Source of the DNA: AWTP1-9 sp035703165
Lineage (GTDB): Bacteria > Bacteroidota > Bacteroidia > Chitinophagales > Chitinophagaceae
Assembly (NCBI GenBank): GCA_035703165.1
Contig: DASSYR010000110.1
Coordinates: 1 to 64,000 of the forward strand
Direction of reading: 5' to 3'
DNA: 64,000 nucleotides
Shown here: positions 17,725 to 25,754 of the stretch, in pieces
Layout: every line of letters starts with the position of its first letter
Numbering within the stretch: the first letter of the stretch is position 1
Position numbers and translations under genes: made by a program
Notes under the pieces: model-generated
Database searches by the model: none
Told to the model about the DNA's origin: nothing
What the model saw: the letters and a program-made list of their open reading frames with translations, nothing else

Positions 17725-18069
17725 CTAAACCGCAAAAGAAGTTCCACAGCCACAAGTAGAAGTAGCATTGGGATTTTTAAATACAAACCCCCGGGCATTC
17801 AATCCATCATTAAAATCAACCTCCATACCCATAAGATAAATACCATGGGCTTTGTTCATAATTATGCTTATCCCATCTACAACAAACACCTCATCATTAT
17901 TTCCTATATTATCAAAATCAAGAACATAAGTCATGCCTGAACAACCTCCTCCCTTCACCCCCACACGCAGGTATTGAGATTGCGACTTGTCGTCTTCTTT
18001 CATTAACCGTTTCACCTCCTTAATGGCTGAATCAGAAAAATTTACAGGTGTTGTAAATGTTGTTTCCAT
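17725..18069 (-). CDS. HesB/IscA/ErpA-family iron-sulfur carrier
   Basis: A 114-residue A-type Fe-S carrier. The three ligand cysteines are present: the first in KGGGCSGMTY (about residue 43) and a C-terminal pair in STCGCGTSF. The N-terminal FSDSAIKEVKRLMKEDD and the VDFNDGLNARGFVFKNPNA stretch are typical. A-type carriers receive [2Fe-2S] or [4Fe-4S] clusters from scaffolds and deliver them to target enzymes. hscB, another Fe-S assembly factor, lies at 48.6 kb in this window rather than adjacent. ErpA, IscA and SufA cannot be told apart reliably here. Confidence 0.92.
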   Translation of the reverse strand: METTFTTPVNFSDSAIKEVKRLMKEDDKSQSQYLRVGVKGGGCSGMTYVLDFDNIGNNDEVFVVDGISIIMNKAHGIYLMGMEVDFNDGLNARGFVFKNPNATSTCGCGTSFAV

Positions 18070-18229
18070 TGCTGCTACAAGTTTTTACAAAGATAAAAAA
18101 AAATAAATTGGTATTGATAATACCATTTTTTCCAGTTACGAATAAACAAATATTTTACAATGCGTATGCTTTTAATTGATTAAATTTTAAACATATTTGT
18201 TGGCAAACGGCGACTATTCCTCTTTCACC

Positions 18230-18237
18230 TATTTTTG
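18230..18237 (+). promoter_or_regulatory. -7 promoter element TATTTTTG before the mutase operon
   Basis: TATTTTTG lies 18 bases before the ATG at 18256. It overlaps the TTG at 18235 that would open a longer frame, so that longer start is very unlikely. Confidence 0.55.
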
Positions 18238-18255
18238 CAATTAAACTATGATAAC

Positions 18256-18789
18256 ATGGATGTAACAACCATGATAATATTATTGCTTATCGGAGTTATT
18301 GGAATAGGCGTTTTATATTTTATGAATGCGGAAAAAAAAGCAACAAAGGAAAAAAATAAGAAAAACAATATAACTACACCCATCAGCCCGGAAACAATGA
18401 AACTTAAATTACAAGCATACGAAAGGCTAACCATACTTACAGAAAGAATCGGGCTTTCTAACTTAATAACAAGATTTAATACCGAAGGTTTTACAGCCAG
18501 GCAATTGCAAACAGCAATAATTGACGCTATTAAAACAGAATATGAATATAATATAAGCCAACAAATATATGTTACCAGGCAGATTTGGGAAGCTATTACA
18601 AACCTGAAAGAACAAAACATTTTTATTATAAATCAAATTGCAGATACCCTGCCTGAAAATGCAACCGCTATGGACTTAAGTAAGTCCATCTTACATTTTT
18701 TAAACATAGATAGCAATGCTTCATTACAGCCGATTGTACTGCGGGCATTAAATAATGAAGCCAAACAACTGATGGAACAGTTATCGTAA
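18256..18789 (+). CDS. Membrane-anchored protein of unknown function upstream of the mutase
   Basis: A 177-residue protein. Residues about 4-22 (TTMIILLLIGVIGIGVLYFM) form one N-terminal membrane helix, followed by a short Lys-rich linker and an alpha-helical soluble domain of about 140 residues (KLQAYERLTILTERIGL, ARQLQTAIIDAIKTEYEYNISQQIYV). It contains no cysteines or recognisable catalytic motif. Its stop is 10 bases before the methylmalonyl-CoA mutase ATG, so the two are co-transcribed. I do not recognise a named family. The ATG at 18256 is preferred to the TTG at 18235, which lies inside the promoter. Confidence 0.7.
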   Translation: MDVTTMIILLLIGVIGIGVLYFMNAEKKATKEKNKKNNITTPISPETMKLKLQAYERLTILTERIGLSNLITRFNTEGFTARQLQTAIIDAIKTEYEYNISQQIYVTRQIWEAITNLKEQNIFIINQIADTLPENATAMDLSKSILHFLNIDSNASLQPIVLRALNNEAKQLMEQLS

Positions 18790-18799
18790 ATTGATTATT

Positions 18800-20344
18800 A
18801 TGACAGAAAAGAAAGTTTTCACTGATAGTGGTATTGAAATAAAAAAAATCTATACGGAAGCCGGTAAAGAATTGCCGGGAGTTTTTCCCTTTACCCGCGG
18901 CGTACAACCGGATATGTACCGGGGTAAATTATGGACCATGCGGCAATATGCCGGTTTTTCTACTGCTGAAGAAAGTAATAAAAGATATCATTACTTGTTA
19001 TCTCAGGGGGTTATGGGGCTTAGTGTGGCCTTTGACCTGCCAACTCAAATAGGTTATGATAGCGATCACCCATTAGCGGAAGGAGAAGTGGGTAAAGTAG
19101 GCGTAGCTATAGATTCCATGGAAGACATGCAAAAGCTCTTCAAAGGAATAAAATTAGAAGACGTTTCTACTTCCATGACCATTAACGCTACCGGTTTTAT
19201 TTTGCTGGCGTTATACGTGGCTCTGGCAAAACAACAAGGGGCTGATTTAAGTAAGATAAACGGAACGATACAAAACGATATTCTTAAAGAATATGCTGCC
19301 AGGGGAACCTATATTTATCCACCCAAACCTTCTATGCGCATCATTACAGATATTTTTGAATGGTGCAGTAAAGAACTCCCCAAATGGAATACGATTTCCA
19401 TTAGTGGCTACCATATACGGGAAGCAGGAAGTACAGCCGTACAGGAAGTTGCTTTTACCCTGAGCAATGGTAAAGCCTATGTAAAAGCAGCATTGGAAAA
19501 AGGTCTGGATATAAATGTTTTTGGCAAACGACTCTCCTTCTTTTTTAATGCCCACAATCATTTATTTGAAGAAATAGCCAAATTCCGTGCAGCCAGAAGA
19601 ATGTGGGCAAAAATAATGAAAGAACTTGGTGCAACTGATGATAAAGCCTTAATGCTTCGTTTTCATACTCAAACCGGTGGCAGTACATTAACAGCCAGGC
19701 AACCATTAAACAATATTACAAGAGTTACCATTCAAACATTATCTGCTGTGCTGGGAGGCACCCAGAGCCTGCATACAAATAGTTATGACGAAGCATTGAG
19801 CTTACCTACAGAAGATGCAGCCAGGATAGCATTACGTACACAACAAATAGTAGCCCATGAAAGCGGCGCCCCGGATACTGTTGACCCTTTAGCCGGTTCT
19901 TATTTTATTGAGGCACTGACTGATGAAGTTGAAGCAAAAGCATGGGAGCTAATAAATAAAATTGATGCAATGGGTGGAAGTGTTAGCGCTATAGAAGAAG
20001 GGTTTATTCAAAATGAAATTGCCCGAAGCGCATACGAATATCAACGCAACATTGAAACTGGCGAAAAAATCATTGTCGGTATAAACAAATTTCAATCTGA
20101 CGAAACCAATGCCATTCCCGTTTTAAAAATTGATGACAGTATTCGTAATGTACAAATTGGGAATCTTACAAAATTAAAAACGACACGTGATAATATCCTC
20201 GTAAAAAAATGTTTACAAACACTCAATAATAGAGCAACCAGTGGAGAAAATATAATGCCATCCGTGCTGGATGCGGTAGAAAAGAAATGCACCCTTGGCG
20301 AAATAGCAGATGAACTAAGAAATGTTTTCGGCGAATACAAATAG
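18800..20344 (+). CDS. Methylmalonyl-CoA mutase, catalytic domain without the B12-binding domain
   Basis: A 514-residue acyl-CoA mutase TIM barrel. The diagnostic stretch YRGKLWTMRQYAGFSTAEESN, then GLSVAFDLPTQIGYDSDH and SISGYHIREAGSTAVQE, contain the CoA- and cofactor-contacting residues (TMRQYAGF, His in SGYHI). The C-terminal B12-binding flavodoxin-like domain (DxHxxG...GG) is missing, as in enzymes that use a separate small subunit, so a partner gene must exist outside this window. It interconverts succinyl-CoA and methylmalonyl-CoA, or a related branched acyl-CoA pair. The ATG at 18800 is preferred over the TTG at 18791. It is co-transcribed with the membrane protein before it. Confidence 0.9.
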   Translation: MTEKKVFTDSGIEIKKIYTEAGKELPGVFPFTRGVQPDMYRGKLWTMRQYAGFSTAEESNKRYHYLLSQGVMGLSVAFDLPTQIGYDSDHPLAEGEVGKVGVAIDSMEDMQKLFKGIKLEDVSTSMTINATGFILLALYVALAKQQGADLSKINGTIQNDILKEYAARGTYIYPPKPSMRIITDIFEWCSKELPKWNTISISGYHIREAGSTAVQEVAFTLSNGKAYVKAALEKGLDINVFGKRLSFFFNAHNHLFEEIAKFRAARRMWAKIMKELGATDDKALMLRFHTQTGGSTLTARQPLNNITRVTIQTLSAVLGGTQSLHTNSYDEALSLPTEDAARIALRTQQIVAHESGAPDTVDPLAGSYFIEALTDEVEAKAWELINKIDAMGGSVSAIEEGFIQNEIARSAYEYQRNIETGEKIIVGINKFQSDETNAIPVLKIDDSIRNVQIGNLTKLKTTRDNILVKKCLQTLNNRATSGENIMPSVLDAVEKKCTLGEIADELRNVFGEYK

Positions 20345-20638
20345 AAATCTACTTACTAAACATCTTCTCAAAAAAAATTTGCACGTTGTCTATTATACGT
20401 TTATCCCATTCGTTGATCTACGATTTTAAAATCTATCCCGTAAAGTTTTCCACATAATTAAGTAAAAAATACCATTTGGTATAGTTGTTGAACATTTTAT
20501 ACTCAAAAAAAATATTATTATAAACCGGGGTAATCCGCTGGTTTGGTTTCTCCTTAGCTAACCAATCACAAATTTATTTATCTGAATCTTTTCATTTTTT
20601 AGCAACTTTTTATTTGTTATTATTCTTAATATATCAGT
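20345..20638. other. Intergenic gap before the cytochrome/SprB operon
   Basis: A 294-base AT-rich gap. A dyad ATACCA-TT-TGGTAT lies at 20469-20482 and could be a regulator site. No clear TAnnTTTG promoter box, terminator or small gene is visible. Confidence 0.3.
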
Positions 20639-21001
20639 ATGAAAACGCCCTTCTTTCTCCTAAGCACATTTTTATTTATGCTTAGTAGTTGCTATTACGA
20701 TGTAGAAAAAGAACTCTACCCTCCATCTTTGTGCGACACAACGAATCTAACCTTTTCTTCAGCGATTGTTCCCATAATACAAAAAAACTGCGTTAGTTGT
20801 CATAACACTCTTTCTCCTGGTGGAAATATTATTTTGGATACTTATGGCGGCGTCAGCGCTGCAGCCTCATCAGGAAAATTATATGGAAGCATTACATACA
20901 GTGCTGGTTATTCGCCTATGCCACCAGGTGGCACAAAACTTAGCAATTGCGATTTAACCAAAATAAATAAATGGATTAATAACGGGATACTTAATAATTA
21001 A
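20639..21001 (+). CDS. Mono-haem c-type cytochrome-like lipoprotein
   Basis: A 120-residue protein with a signal peptide and lipobox LSSC (Cys 18). A single haem c attachment motif CVSCH is at residues 51-55, and a late Met in SPMPPGG (M94) is a good candidate for the sixth iron ligand. The pattern IVPIIQKNCVSCHN followed by GGNIxLDTYGGV is typical of small cytochrome domains in Bacteroidota surface lipoproteins. It probably sits in the outer membrane facing the periplasm or outside and carries one electron. It opens a five-gene operon, with only 4 bases to the next gene. It is not similar to respiratory-complex cytochromes. Confidence 0.85.
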   Translation: MKTPFFLLSTFLFMLSSCYYDVEKELYPPSLCDTTNLTFSSAIVPIIQKNCVSCHNTLSPGGNIILDTYGGVSAAASSGKLYGSITYSAGYSPMPPGGTKLSNCDLTKINKWINNGILNN

Positions 21002-21005
21002 CCTT

Positions 21006-21446
21006 ATGAACAAAAAACAAATTATCCTTTTTATACTGTTCACGGCAATTGCCTGCAGCAGCTATTATGCATACACGGAGTACAATAGAAAAACTCCTGA
21101 TTTAAAAAACATAAAAGCAGATGAAACAATAACAGCTACTGAATTAATTGATCAGTTTGTAAATAATGAACAAAAAACCAATAACAAATACTTCAACAAG
21201 ATTTTATCTGTTACCGGAATTATTAAAGAAATACAAAAAAGCGATAGCATAAATACAGTAGTAATTGGCGATACTACGAGCATGAATAGCGTAAGATGCA
21301 CTATGGATATGCTTCATCAGAAGCAAGCAACAATTTTGACAACAGGCACCATAGTAACCATAAAAGGTATATGTACCGGATTTAACCCGGACGAATTACT
21401 TGGCTCAGATGTTGTTTTAAACAGATGTTTCATACAATCAAAATAG
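21006..21446 (+). CDS. OB-fold (tRNA_anti-like) exported protein
   Basis: A 146-residue protein with an N-terminal signal or anchor (about residues 4-22, with a Cys at 17). The rest matches the OB-fold tRNA_anti-like family seen in Bacteroidota: ATELIDQFVNNEQKTNNKYFNKILSV is the family start, followed by VTGIIKEI, NTVVIGD and IVTIKGICTGF. Despite the family name, an exported OB-fold is unlikely to bind tRNA; the ligand is unknown. It starts 4 bases after the cytochrome gene and ends 22 before the YceI gene. Whether it is lipidated or simply anchored is uncertain. Confidence 0.75.
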   Translation: MNKKQIILFILFTAIACSSYYAYTEYNRKTPDLKNIKADETITATELIDQFVNNEQKTNNKYFNKILSVTGIIKEIQKSDSINTVVIGDTTSMNSVRCTMDMLHQKQATILTTGTIVTIKGICTGFNPDELLGSDVVLNRCFIQSK

Positions 21447-21468
21447 ATTCATCATAAAAATTCAAACT

Positions 21469-22032
21469 ATGAAAAAGCCATTTCTAATATTACCAGTGCT
21501 ATTAATTGCCTCTATTATTGCGGCAGGGCAGGATAAATATTTTACCAAAACAGGAAAAATATTTTTTAAATGCACTCAAACTTCCTCAATTGAAAAAATA
21601 GAAGCGGTTAACAACAGCGCTACATGCGTACTCGACACTAAAACAGGGAATATGCAATTTGCCGTTTTAATGAAAGGATTTGAATTTGAAAGAGCCTTAA
21701 TGGAAGAGCATTTTAATGAAAACTACGTGGAAAGTGTAAAATTTCCCCGTAGTGAATTTAGAGGACAAGTAATAAATAACAACGAAATTAATTACTCCAA
21801 AGACGGAAGTTACTCCATAAAAGTAAAAGGAACATTAACCATACATGGAGTAACAAAAGATGTAGAAACCGACGGAATATTACAAGTAAAACAAGGCAAA
21901 TTGTTCACAAATGCAATTTTTAATATCAAATTATCAGATTACAAAATTAGCATCCCATCCGTGGTAAGCGACAAGATATCAAACACCGTAAATATATCTG
22001 TGGATTGCACGTTGGAATCCTTAAACAAATAA
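21469..22032 (+). CDS. YceI-family periplasmic lipid-binding-like protein
   Basis: A 187-residue exported protein with a signal peptide ending near residue 20 (AAGQ). The remainder is one YceI domain, an elongated lipocalin-like barrel. Family features visible are the phase FKCTQTSSIEKIEA, VLMKGFEFERALMEEHFNENYVES, the KFPRSEFRG segment and the ending of the GTLTIHGVTKDVE type. YceI proteins bind isoprenoid chains such as quinone tails (established for family members), which would suit a redox role next to cytochromes. That link is inference. Confidence 0.9.
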   Translation: MKKPFLILPVLLIASIIAAGQDKYFTKTGKIFFKCTQTSSIEKIEAVNNSATCVLDTKTGNMQFAVLMKGFEFERALMEEHFNENYVESVKFPRSEFRGQVINNNEINYSKDGSYSIKVKGTLTIHGVTKDVETDGILQVKQGKLFTNAIFNIKLSDYKISIPSVVSDKISNTVNISVDCTLESLNK

Positions 22033-22057
22033 ACATTGTTCTACCATTACCAATAAA

Positions 22058-22963
22058 ATGAAAATGAAAAAAGTTTTTAAAAGAATCTTAATCCTGTTCT
22101 TAATTTTTTCTGAAACAAAAAATTTGTTTGCGCAGGGTGTTGATTTATTAAAGCTGGTGGAAGAAGATAAACCTAAAAAAACATACGTTGATTACGCATT
22201 TAAATCACCTCGGGTAATCAATTCGCATAGTATAGAAATGGTAAAACCCGGGGTACTAGATTTTAGAGTACTTCATCGTTTTGGTAATATAAACAAAGGG
22301 CTGTATGAGTTTTTTGGCTTGGATCAAGCTACTATCAGGCTGGGGCTTGATTATGGCATATCCAGAAACCTGACACTTGGAGTTGGACGTAGTAGTTATA
22401 AAAAAGAAATAGATAGCTATTTAAAATTTCGTGTAATACACCAGGCTAAAGGCCCCTACTCGATTCCGTTCTCGGTATTAGTAGTGGCAGGAAGTACAAT
22501 AAACATGCTTAGAGCGAATGACCCCAATAGAAAAAATTATTACACATCCAGGTTGGCATACTATTATCAATTACTTATTGGTAGCAAGATTACCGAAGGT
22601 TTCAGCCTTCAATTTTCACCAACCGTTGTGCATCGTAACCTGGTGCCCACAGCAAACGATCCACACGATTTATATGCAGCAGGTGTCGGGGCAAGAATTA
22701 AATTAAGCAAAAGAACCTCTTTTAATGTTGATTATTACTACGTAGTTAATCAGAATCCCACGTTAAACCTGCAAAACCCGTTGTCTATTGGATTTGATAT
22801 TGAAACCGGTGGTCACGTTTTTCAATTTCATGTTACCAATGCATTGGGCATGAACGAACGAGCTTTCCTAACTGAAACCGCAAATAAGTGGAGTAAAGGC
22901 GATATACAGATTGGATTTAATATTTCCAGGGCTTTTCAAATCAAGAAAAAAAGAAAATCATAA
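22058..22963 (+). CDS. DUF5777 outer-membrane beta-barrel protein
   Basis: A 301-residue protein with a signal peptide ending at about residue 26 (LFAQ) and alternating aromatic or hydrophobic strands to the C-terminus, as expected of an outer-membrane barrel. It matches the DUF5777 pattern: AFKSPRVINSHSIEMVKPG near the start, FRVLHRFGNINKGLYEFFGLD, then IRLGLDYGISRNLTLGVGRS. The family is described from Bacteroidota and has no known function. Position four in the operon, 25 bases after the YceI gene, suggests it is the outer-membrane component of the same system. Confidence 0.88.
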   Translation: MKMKKVFKRILILFLIFSETKNLFAQGVDLLKLVEEDKPKKTYVDYAFKSPRVINSHSIEMVKPGVLDFRVLHRFGNINKGLYEFFGLDQATIRLGLDYGISRNLTLGVGRSSYKKEIDSYLKFRVIHQAKGPYSIPFSVLVVAGSTINMLRANDPNRKNYYTSRLAYYYQLLIGSKITEGFSLQFSPTVVHRNLVPTANDPHDLYAAGVGARIKLSKRTSFNVDYYYVVNQNPTLNLQNPLSIGFDIETGGHVFQFHVTNALGMNERAFLTETANKWSKGDIQIGFNISRAFQIKKKRKS

Positions 22964-23045
22964 CTAGTTTAGAACGTATTCATGCTATCCGAACCACCTA
23001 ATCATTATTTATTGATTTTTATTAAAACACCTAAAATGATTTTTT

Positions 23046-24602
23046 ATGAAAAAGCTACTTTGGGCACTCACGTACACCATTATTACAGGAGCAGTACTTG
23101 TTTTGCTAAATGCCTGCAAACACGAGTATGAACACACAAAATGCGAACCCGGGACGGTTGAACTTACCTTGTCAAAAACTGATGCTAACCTGAATAAATC
23201 TGATGGCAGCATTACTGCCACCGCCACAGGAGGAGAAAAAATACAGTACAAGCTTAACAACAATCCTTTTCAATCGTCAGGAATCTTTCTGAATTTACCA
23301 TCAGGCAATTATACAGTAATTGCAAAAAATGAATTTGGATGCACTGATACTGCAAGCATAAGCATTGGAATAATTGATCCCTGCGCAGGCAAAGTAGTAA
23401 AAATAGACATTACAAAAACAGACGCTACCCTTAACCAGTCAAACGGGAGTATAACAGCAACCGCCAGCGGTGGAACCAACTTTACTTACAGCTTAAATAA
23501 TGGCGCATTCCAATCAAGCGGCGTATTTAATAATCTAAAGGCAGGTACTTACACCGTTATGGCAAAAAGTTCGGAAGGATGTATTGGAACCGTGCAGGTA
23601 ACTATCGGATCAAGTGATCCCTGTACCGGAATCACCGTAAGTGTAACAACGACGAAAGTAGATCCCACATTTGGACAATCTAACGGAAGCATAACAGCAA
23701 CCGCCAGCGGTGGCACTGGTTTTACTTACAGCTTAAATAATGGAACTTTCCAAACTAGTGGGACTTTTAATAACTTATCAGCAGGCAATTATACAGTTAC
23801 AGCTAAAAATTCAAATGGTTGCATTGGCGTTGCCCAGGTAACACTAGGTTCTACTAACCCCTGTACAGGAACTACGGTAAGTGTAGTACTTACGAAAACA
23901 GATCCTCAGCTTAATCAAACAAACGGCAGCATTACTGTAACAGCTTCCGGAGGTACTGGTTTTACTTATAGTTTGAATAATGGAGCATATCAATCTTCCA
24001 ATGTGTTTAACAATCTTGGGGCAGGCACCTATATCGTAAGCGCTAAAAATTCAACCGGTTGTGTTGGAAGCGCTCAAATAACACTAACTGGAATTGATAT
24101 TTGCAGTAGTACTATAATAAATATAAATACATCTATCATCAATTTACTTCCCTGCTCTACTCCTGCAAACAATGGAAGTATAACAGTTACAGCCACCGGC
24201 TCTACCGGTTTTGTATATAACATAAATAACGGTTTATACCAATCATCAAACCTGTTTAATAACCTGGCAGCCGCAACTTATACAGTAGGAGTAAAAGATG
24301 CTAATGGATGTATTAAAACAACTACAGCCGTTGTAGGAACACAAGCTCCCGGCCCGCTTTTTTCAAATGTAAAAACATTAATCAGCACAAGATGCGCAGG
24401 CTCACCATGCCATACAAATGGCGGCAATGCAGCCGGGTATAATTTCGATAATCAATGCAATATTGTAACCTACTGGTCTCAGATATACGGATCTGCGGTA
24501 ACATATACTTTAAAACAGATGCCTCTTGGAACCTTATTAAGCGCTTCAGAAAAACAAATTATCACTGACTGGGTTAATGCCGGGCATGTGTACAATAAAT
24601 AA
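23046..24602 (+). CDS. Lipoprotein with five SprB-type repeats and a C-terminal cytochrome-like domain
   Basis: A 518-residue product. Lipobox LNAC puts the lipidated Cys at residue 24. From Cys 33 to Cys 352 there are four units of exactly 80 residues (Cys 33, 113, 193, 273, 353 at the start of each and Cys 99, 179, 259, 339 inside), each with NGSITATASGG, FTYSLNNG, FNNL-AGTYTV and a GC turn: SprB-like Ig repeats. A fifth, diverged unit runs to about 430. Residues 437-518 resemble a small cytochrome domain with C450-x4-CH (CAGSPCH) and a late Met (QMPLG, M492). It has no type IX sorting domain, so it is anchored as a lipoprotein. It closes the operon. Confidence 0.85.
   Translation: MKKLLWALTYTIITGAVLVLLNACKHEYEHTKCEPGTVELTLSKTDANLNKSDGSITATATGGEKIQYKLNNNPFQSSGIFLNLPSGNYTVIAKNEFGCTDTASISIGIIDPCAGKVVKIDITKTDATLNQSNGSITATASGGTNFTYSLNNGAFQSSGVFNNLKAGTYTVMAKSSEGCIGTVQVTIGSSDPCTGITVSVTTTKVDPTFGQSNGSITATASGGTGFTYSLNNGTFQTSGTFNNLSAGNYTVTAKNSNGCIGVAQVTLGSTNPCTGTTVSVVLTKTDPQLNQTNGSITVTASGGTGFTYSLNNGAYQSSNVFNNLGAGTYIVSAKNSTGCVGSAQITLTGIDICSSTIININTSIINLLPCSTPANNGSITVTATGSTGFVYNINNGLYQSSNLFNNLAAATYTVGVKDANGCIKTTTAVVGTQAPGPLFSNVKTLISTRCAGSPCHTNGGNAAGYNFDNQCNIVTYWSQIYGSAVTYTLKQMPLGTLLSASEKQIITDWVNAGHVYNK
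23142..24101 (+). repeat. Four in-frame 240-bp tandem repeats encoding SprB-type domains
   Basis: The period is exactly 240 bases (80 codons): units begin at 23142, 23382, 23622 and 23862. Blocks such as the codons for NGSITATASGG and YSLNNG recur in register, with units 2-4 most alike. This points to repeat expansion by internal duplication. A fifth unit with a 3-residue length change follows. Confidence 0.85.
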
Positions 24603-24620
24603 TTAGTTATACAAAACATC

Positions 24621-24658
24621 AAGGAGAGGCCGCTTTAGAAACCACAAGCGGCCTCCCT
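24621..24658. terminator. Strong hairpin between convergent genes
   Basis: A 10-bp perfect GC-rich core GAGGCCGCTT / AAGCGGCCTC (24626-24635 and 24646-24655), 10-base loop, extended on both sides by AAGG / CCTT with one bulge. It lies between the ends of the SprB/cytochrome gene and the DUF4242 gene. U-tracts are weak, so it may act as a bidirectional terminator or 3'-end block. Confidence 0.65.
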
Positions 24659-24721
24659 TAGTTAGAGCAAGTAAAAGGCTCTACAATTCCTAAAACCTTT
24701 GCTGTTAAAACAAATTCTTTT

Positions 24722-24994
24722 TTATTCTGCTGTAGTAGGATCAATAACCGCCCTTACCTGTGAAATCCTGTTAGCCGGAAACCCTCCCATTTCGGCATGC
24801 TTACGAACTGTTGTCTCATCAGAAGCTATATACACACAATATATTCTATCGTCCGTTACAAAACTCTGCAGCCATTGTATTTTAGGTCCCAGTTCATTTA
24901 AAACATTACAAGAAGTTTGTGAAATCGCATGCAATTGCTCCTTTGAAAGTTTACCTGCGCCTGGCAATTCTCTTTCAATTACAAATTTTGGCAT
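24722..24994 (-). CDS. DUF4242 protein
   Basis: A 90-residue small protein beginning MPKFVIERELPGAG, the standard start of the DUF4242 family, a ferredoxin-like fold assigned to possible nickel-binding proteins. The middle has WLQSFVTDDRIYCVYIA and the end HAEMGGFPANRI, both family hallmarks. It has no signal peptide, so it is cytosolic. The function is not established. The ATG at 24994 is chosen over one six codons upstream because family members start at MPKF. It converges on the cytochrome/SprB operon. Confidence 0.85.
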   Translation of the reverse strand: MPKFVIERELPGAGKLSKEQLHAISQTSCNVLNELGPKIQWLQSFVTDDRIYCVYIASDETTVRKHAEMGGFPANRISQVRAVIDPTTAE

Positions 24995-25193
24995 AATTAT
25001 TTTTTTTAACAAGTAATAAATCAGGCAGGAATTAAATGCAACAATGAGGGTAACAAATTATAGAAATAGAAAGTTAGCCCTTTTTTAATTTTCTAGAAAA
25101 TAAACAGGAGCAAATCTTATAAAAACTTTCACAAAAAGCTCACAATTCAAAAAAAATAAATTGATTTAATATACCGTTTGTCTCAAAACAACC

Positions 25194-25685
25194 ATGAATA
25201 ATAATATGAAAAAAACAATAGCGCTACTATTTATTGTTACTAGTTTAATTCTTATTAATTCAAAGACAAAGGCCCAGGATTATCGCCATCAATTGGGCAT
25301 ACGTATTGGTAGTGTTGATCAGATTGTATCAACCGGCTTTAGCTATAAATATAATTTTACTGCAAAAAAAAGTGTAGAAGCAATTCTAAATCTTAAAGAT
25401 GATATTGCTTTAGGTGCATTATTTGAATTAAAAAATCCCTTAACAGAACCCTCCGGATTAAGTTGGTACTATGGAGCAGGTGGTTATGTAGGATTTGGCC
25501 AGGAAAATAATTTGGGTATAACAGGTGTGTTAGGATTCGATTACCAATTCTTTGGTAATTTACCCATCAATGTTTCTATTGATTGGAAGCCTGAACTTAA
25601 TATTGTAAAAGAAGTTACATTTAGAGCCGCCACCGTAGGAGTTTCTGTCCGCTTCTCGCTCAATAGTTCTTCTCCAAAGAAATAG
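25194..25685 (+). CDS. Small outer-membrane beta-barrel-like protein
   Basis: A 163-residue product with a signal peptide (hydrophobic core IALLFIVTSLILI, cleavage near KAQ at about residue 28). The mature part is a series of short amphipathic strands (LGIRIGSVDQIVSTGFSYKY, GLSWYYGAGGYVGFGQ, VGVSVRFSLN) ending in the usual C-terminal strand, so a small outer-membrane barrel of about eight strands is likely. The ATG at 25194 or the one four codons later would both work. It is monocistronic by spacing. The function is unknown. Confidence 0.65.
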   Translation: MNNNMKKTIALLFIVTSLILINSKTKAQDYRHQLGIRIGSVDQIVSTGFSYKYNFTAKKSVEAILNLKDDIALGALFELKNPLTEPSGLSWYYGAGGYVGFGQENNLGITGVLGFDYQFFGNLPINVSIDWKPELNIVKEVTFRAATVGVSVRFSLNSSSPKK

Positions 25686-25754
25686 CTTGCCCGACTAACT
25701 ATAAGTATGAGCTATCTCATATAAAATTCGGGATGGCTTATTTAATTTTAGGGC

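Noticed and set aside
20469..20482. Dyad ATACCA-TT-TGGTAT as a proven operator
   Set aside because: Short dyads occur by chance in AT-rich DNA; without a promoter box nearby it is recorded only as a possibility.
23142..24101. CRISPR-like array in the repeated region
   Set aside because: The 240-bp repeats are in-frame protein repeats without short spacers; no CRISPR or cas gene is present.
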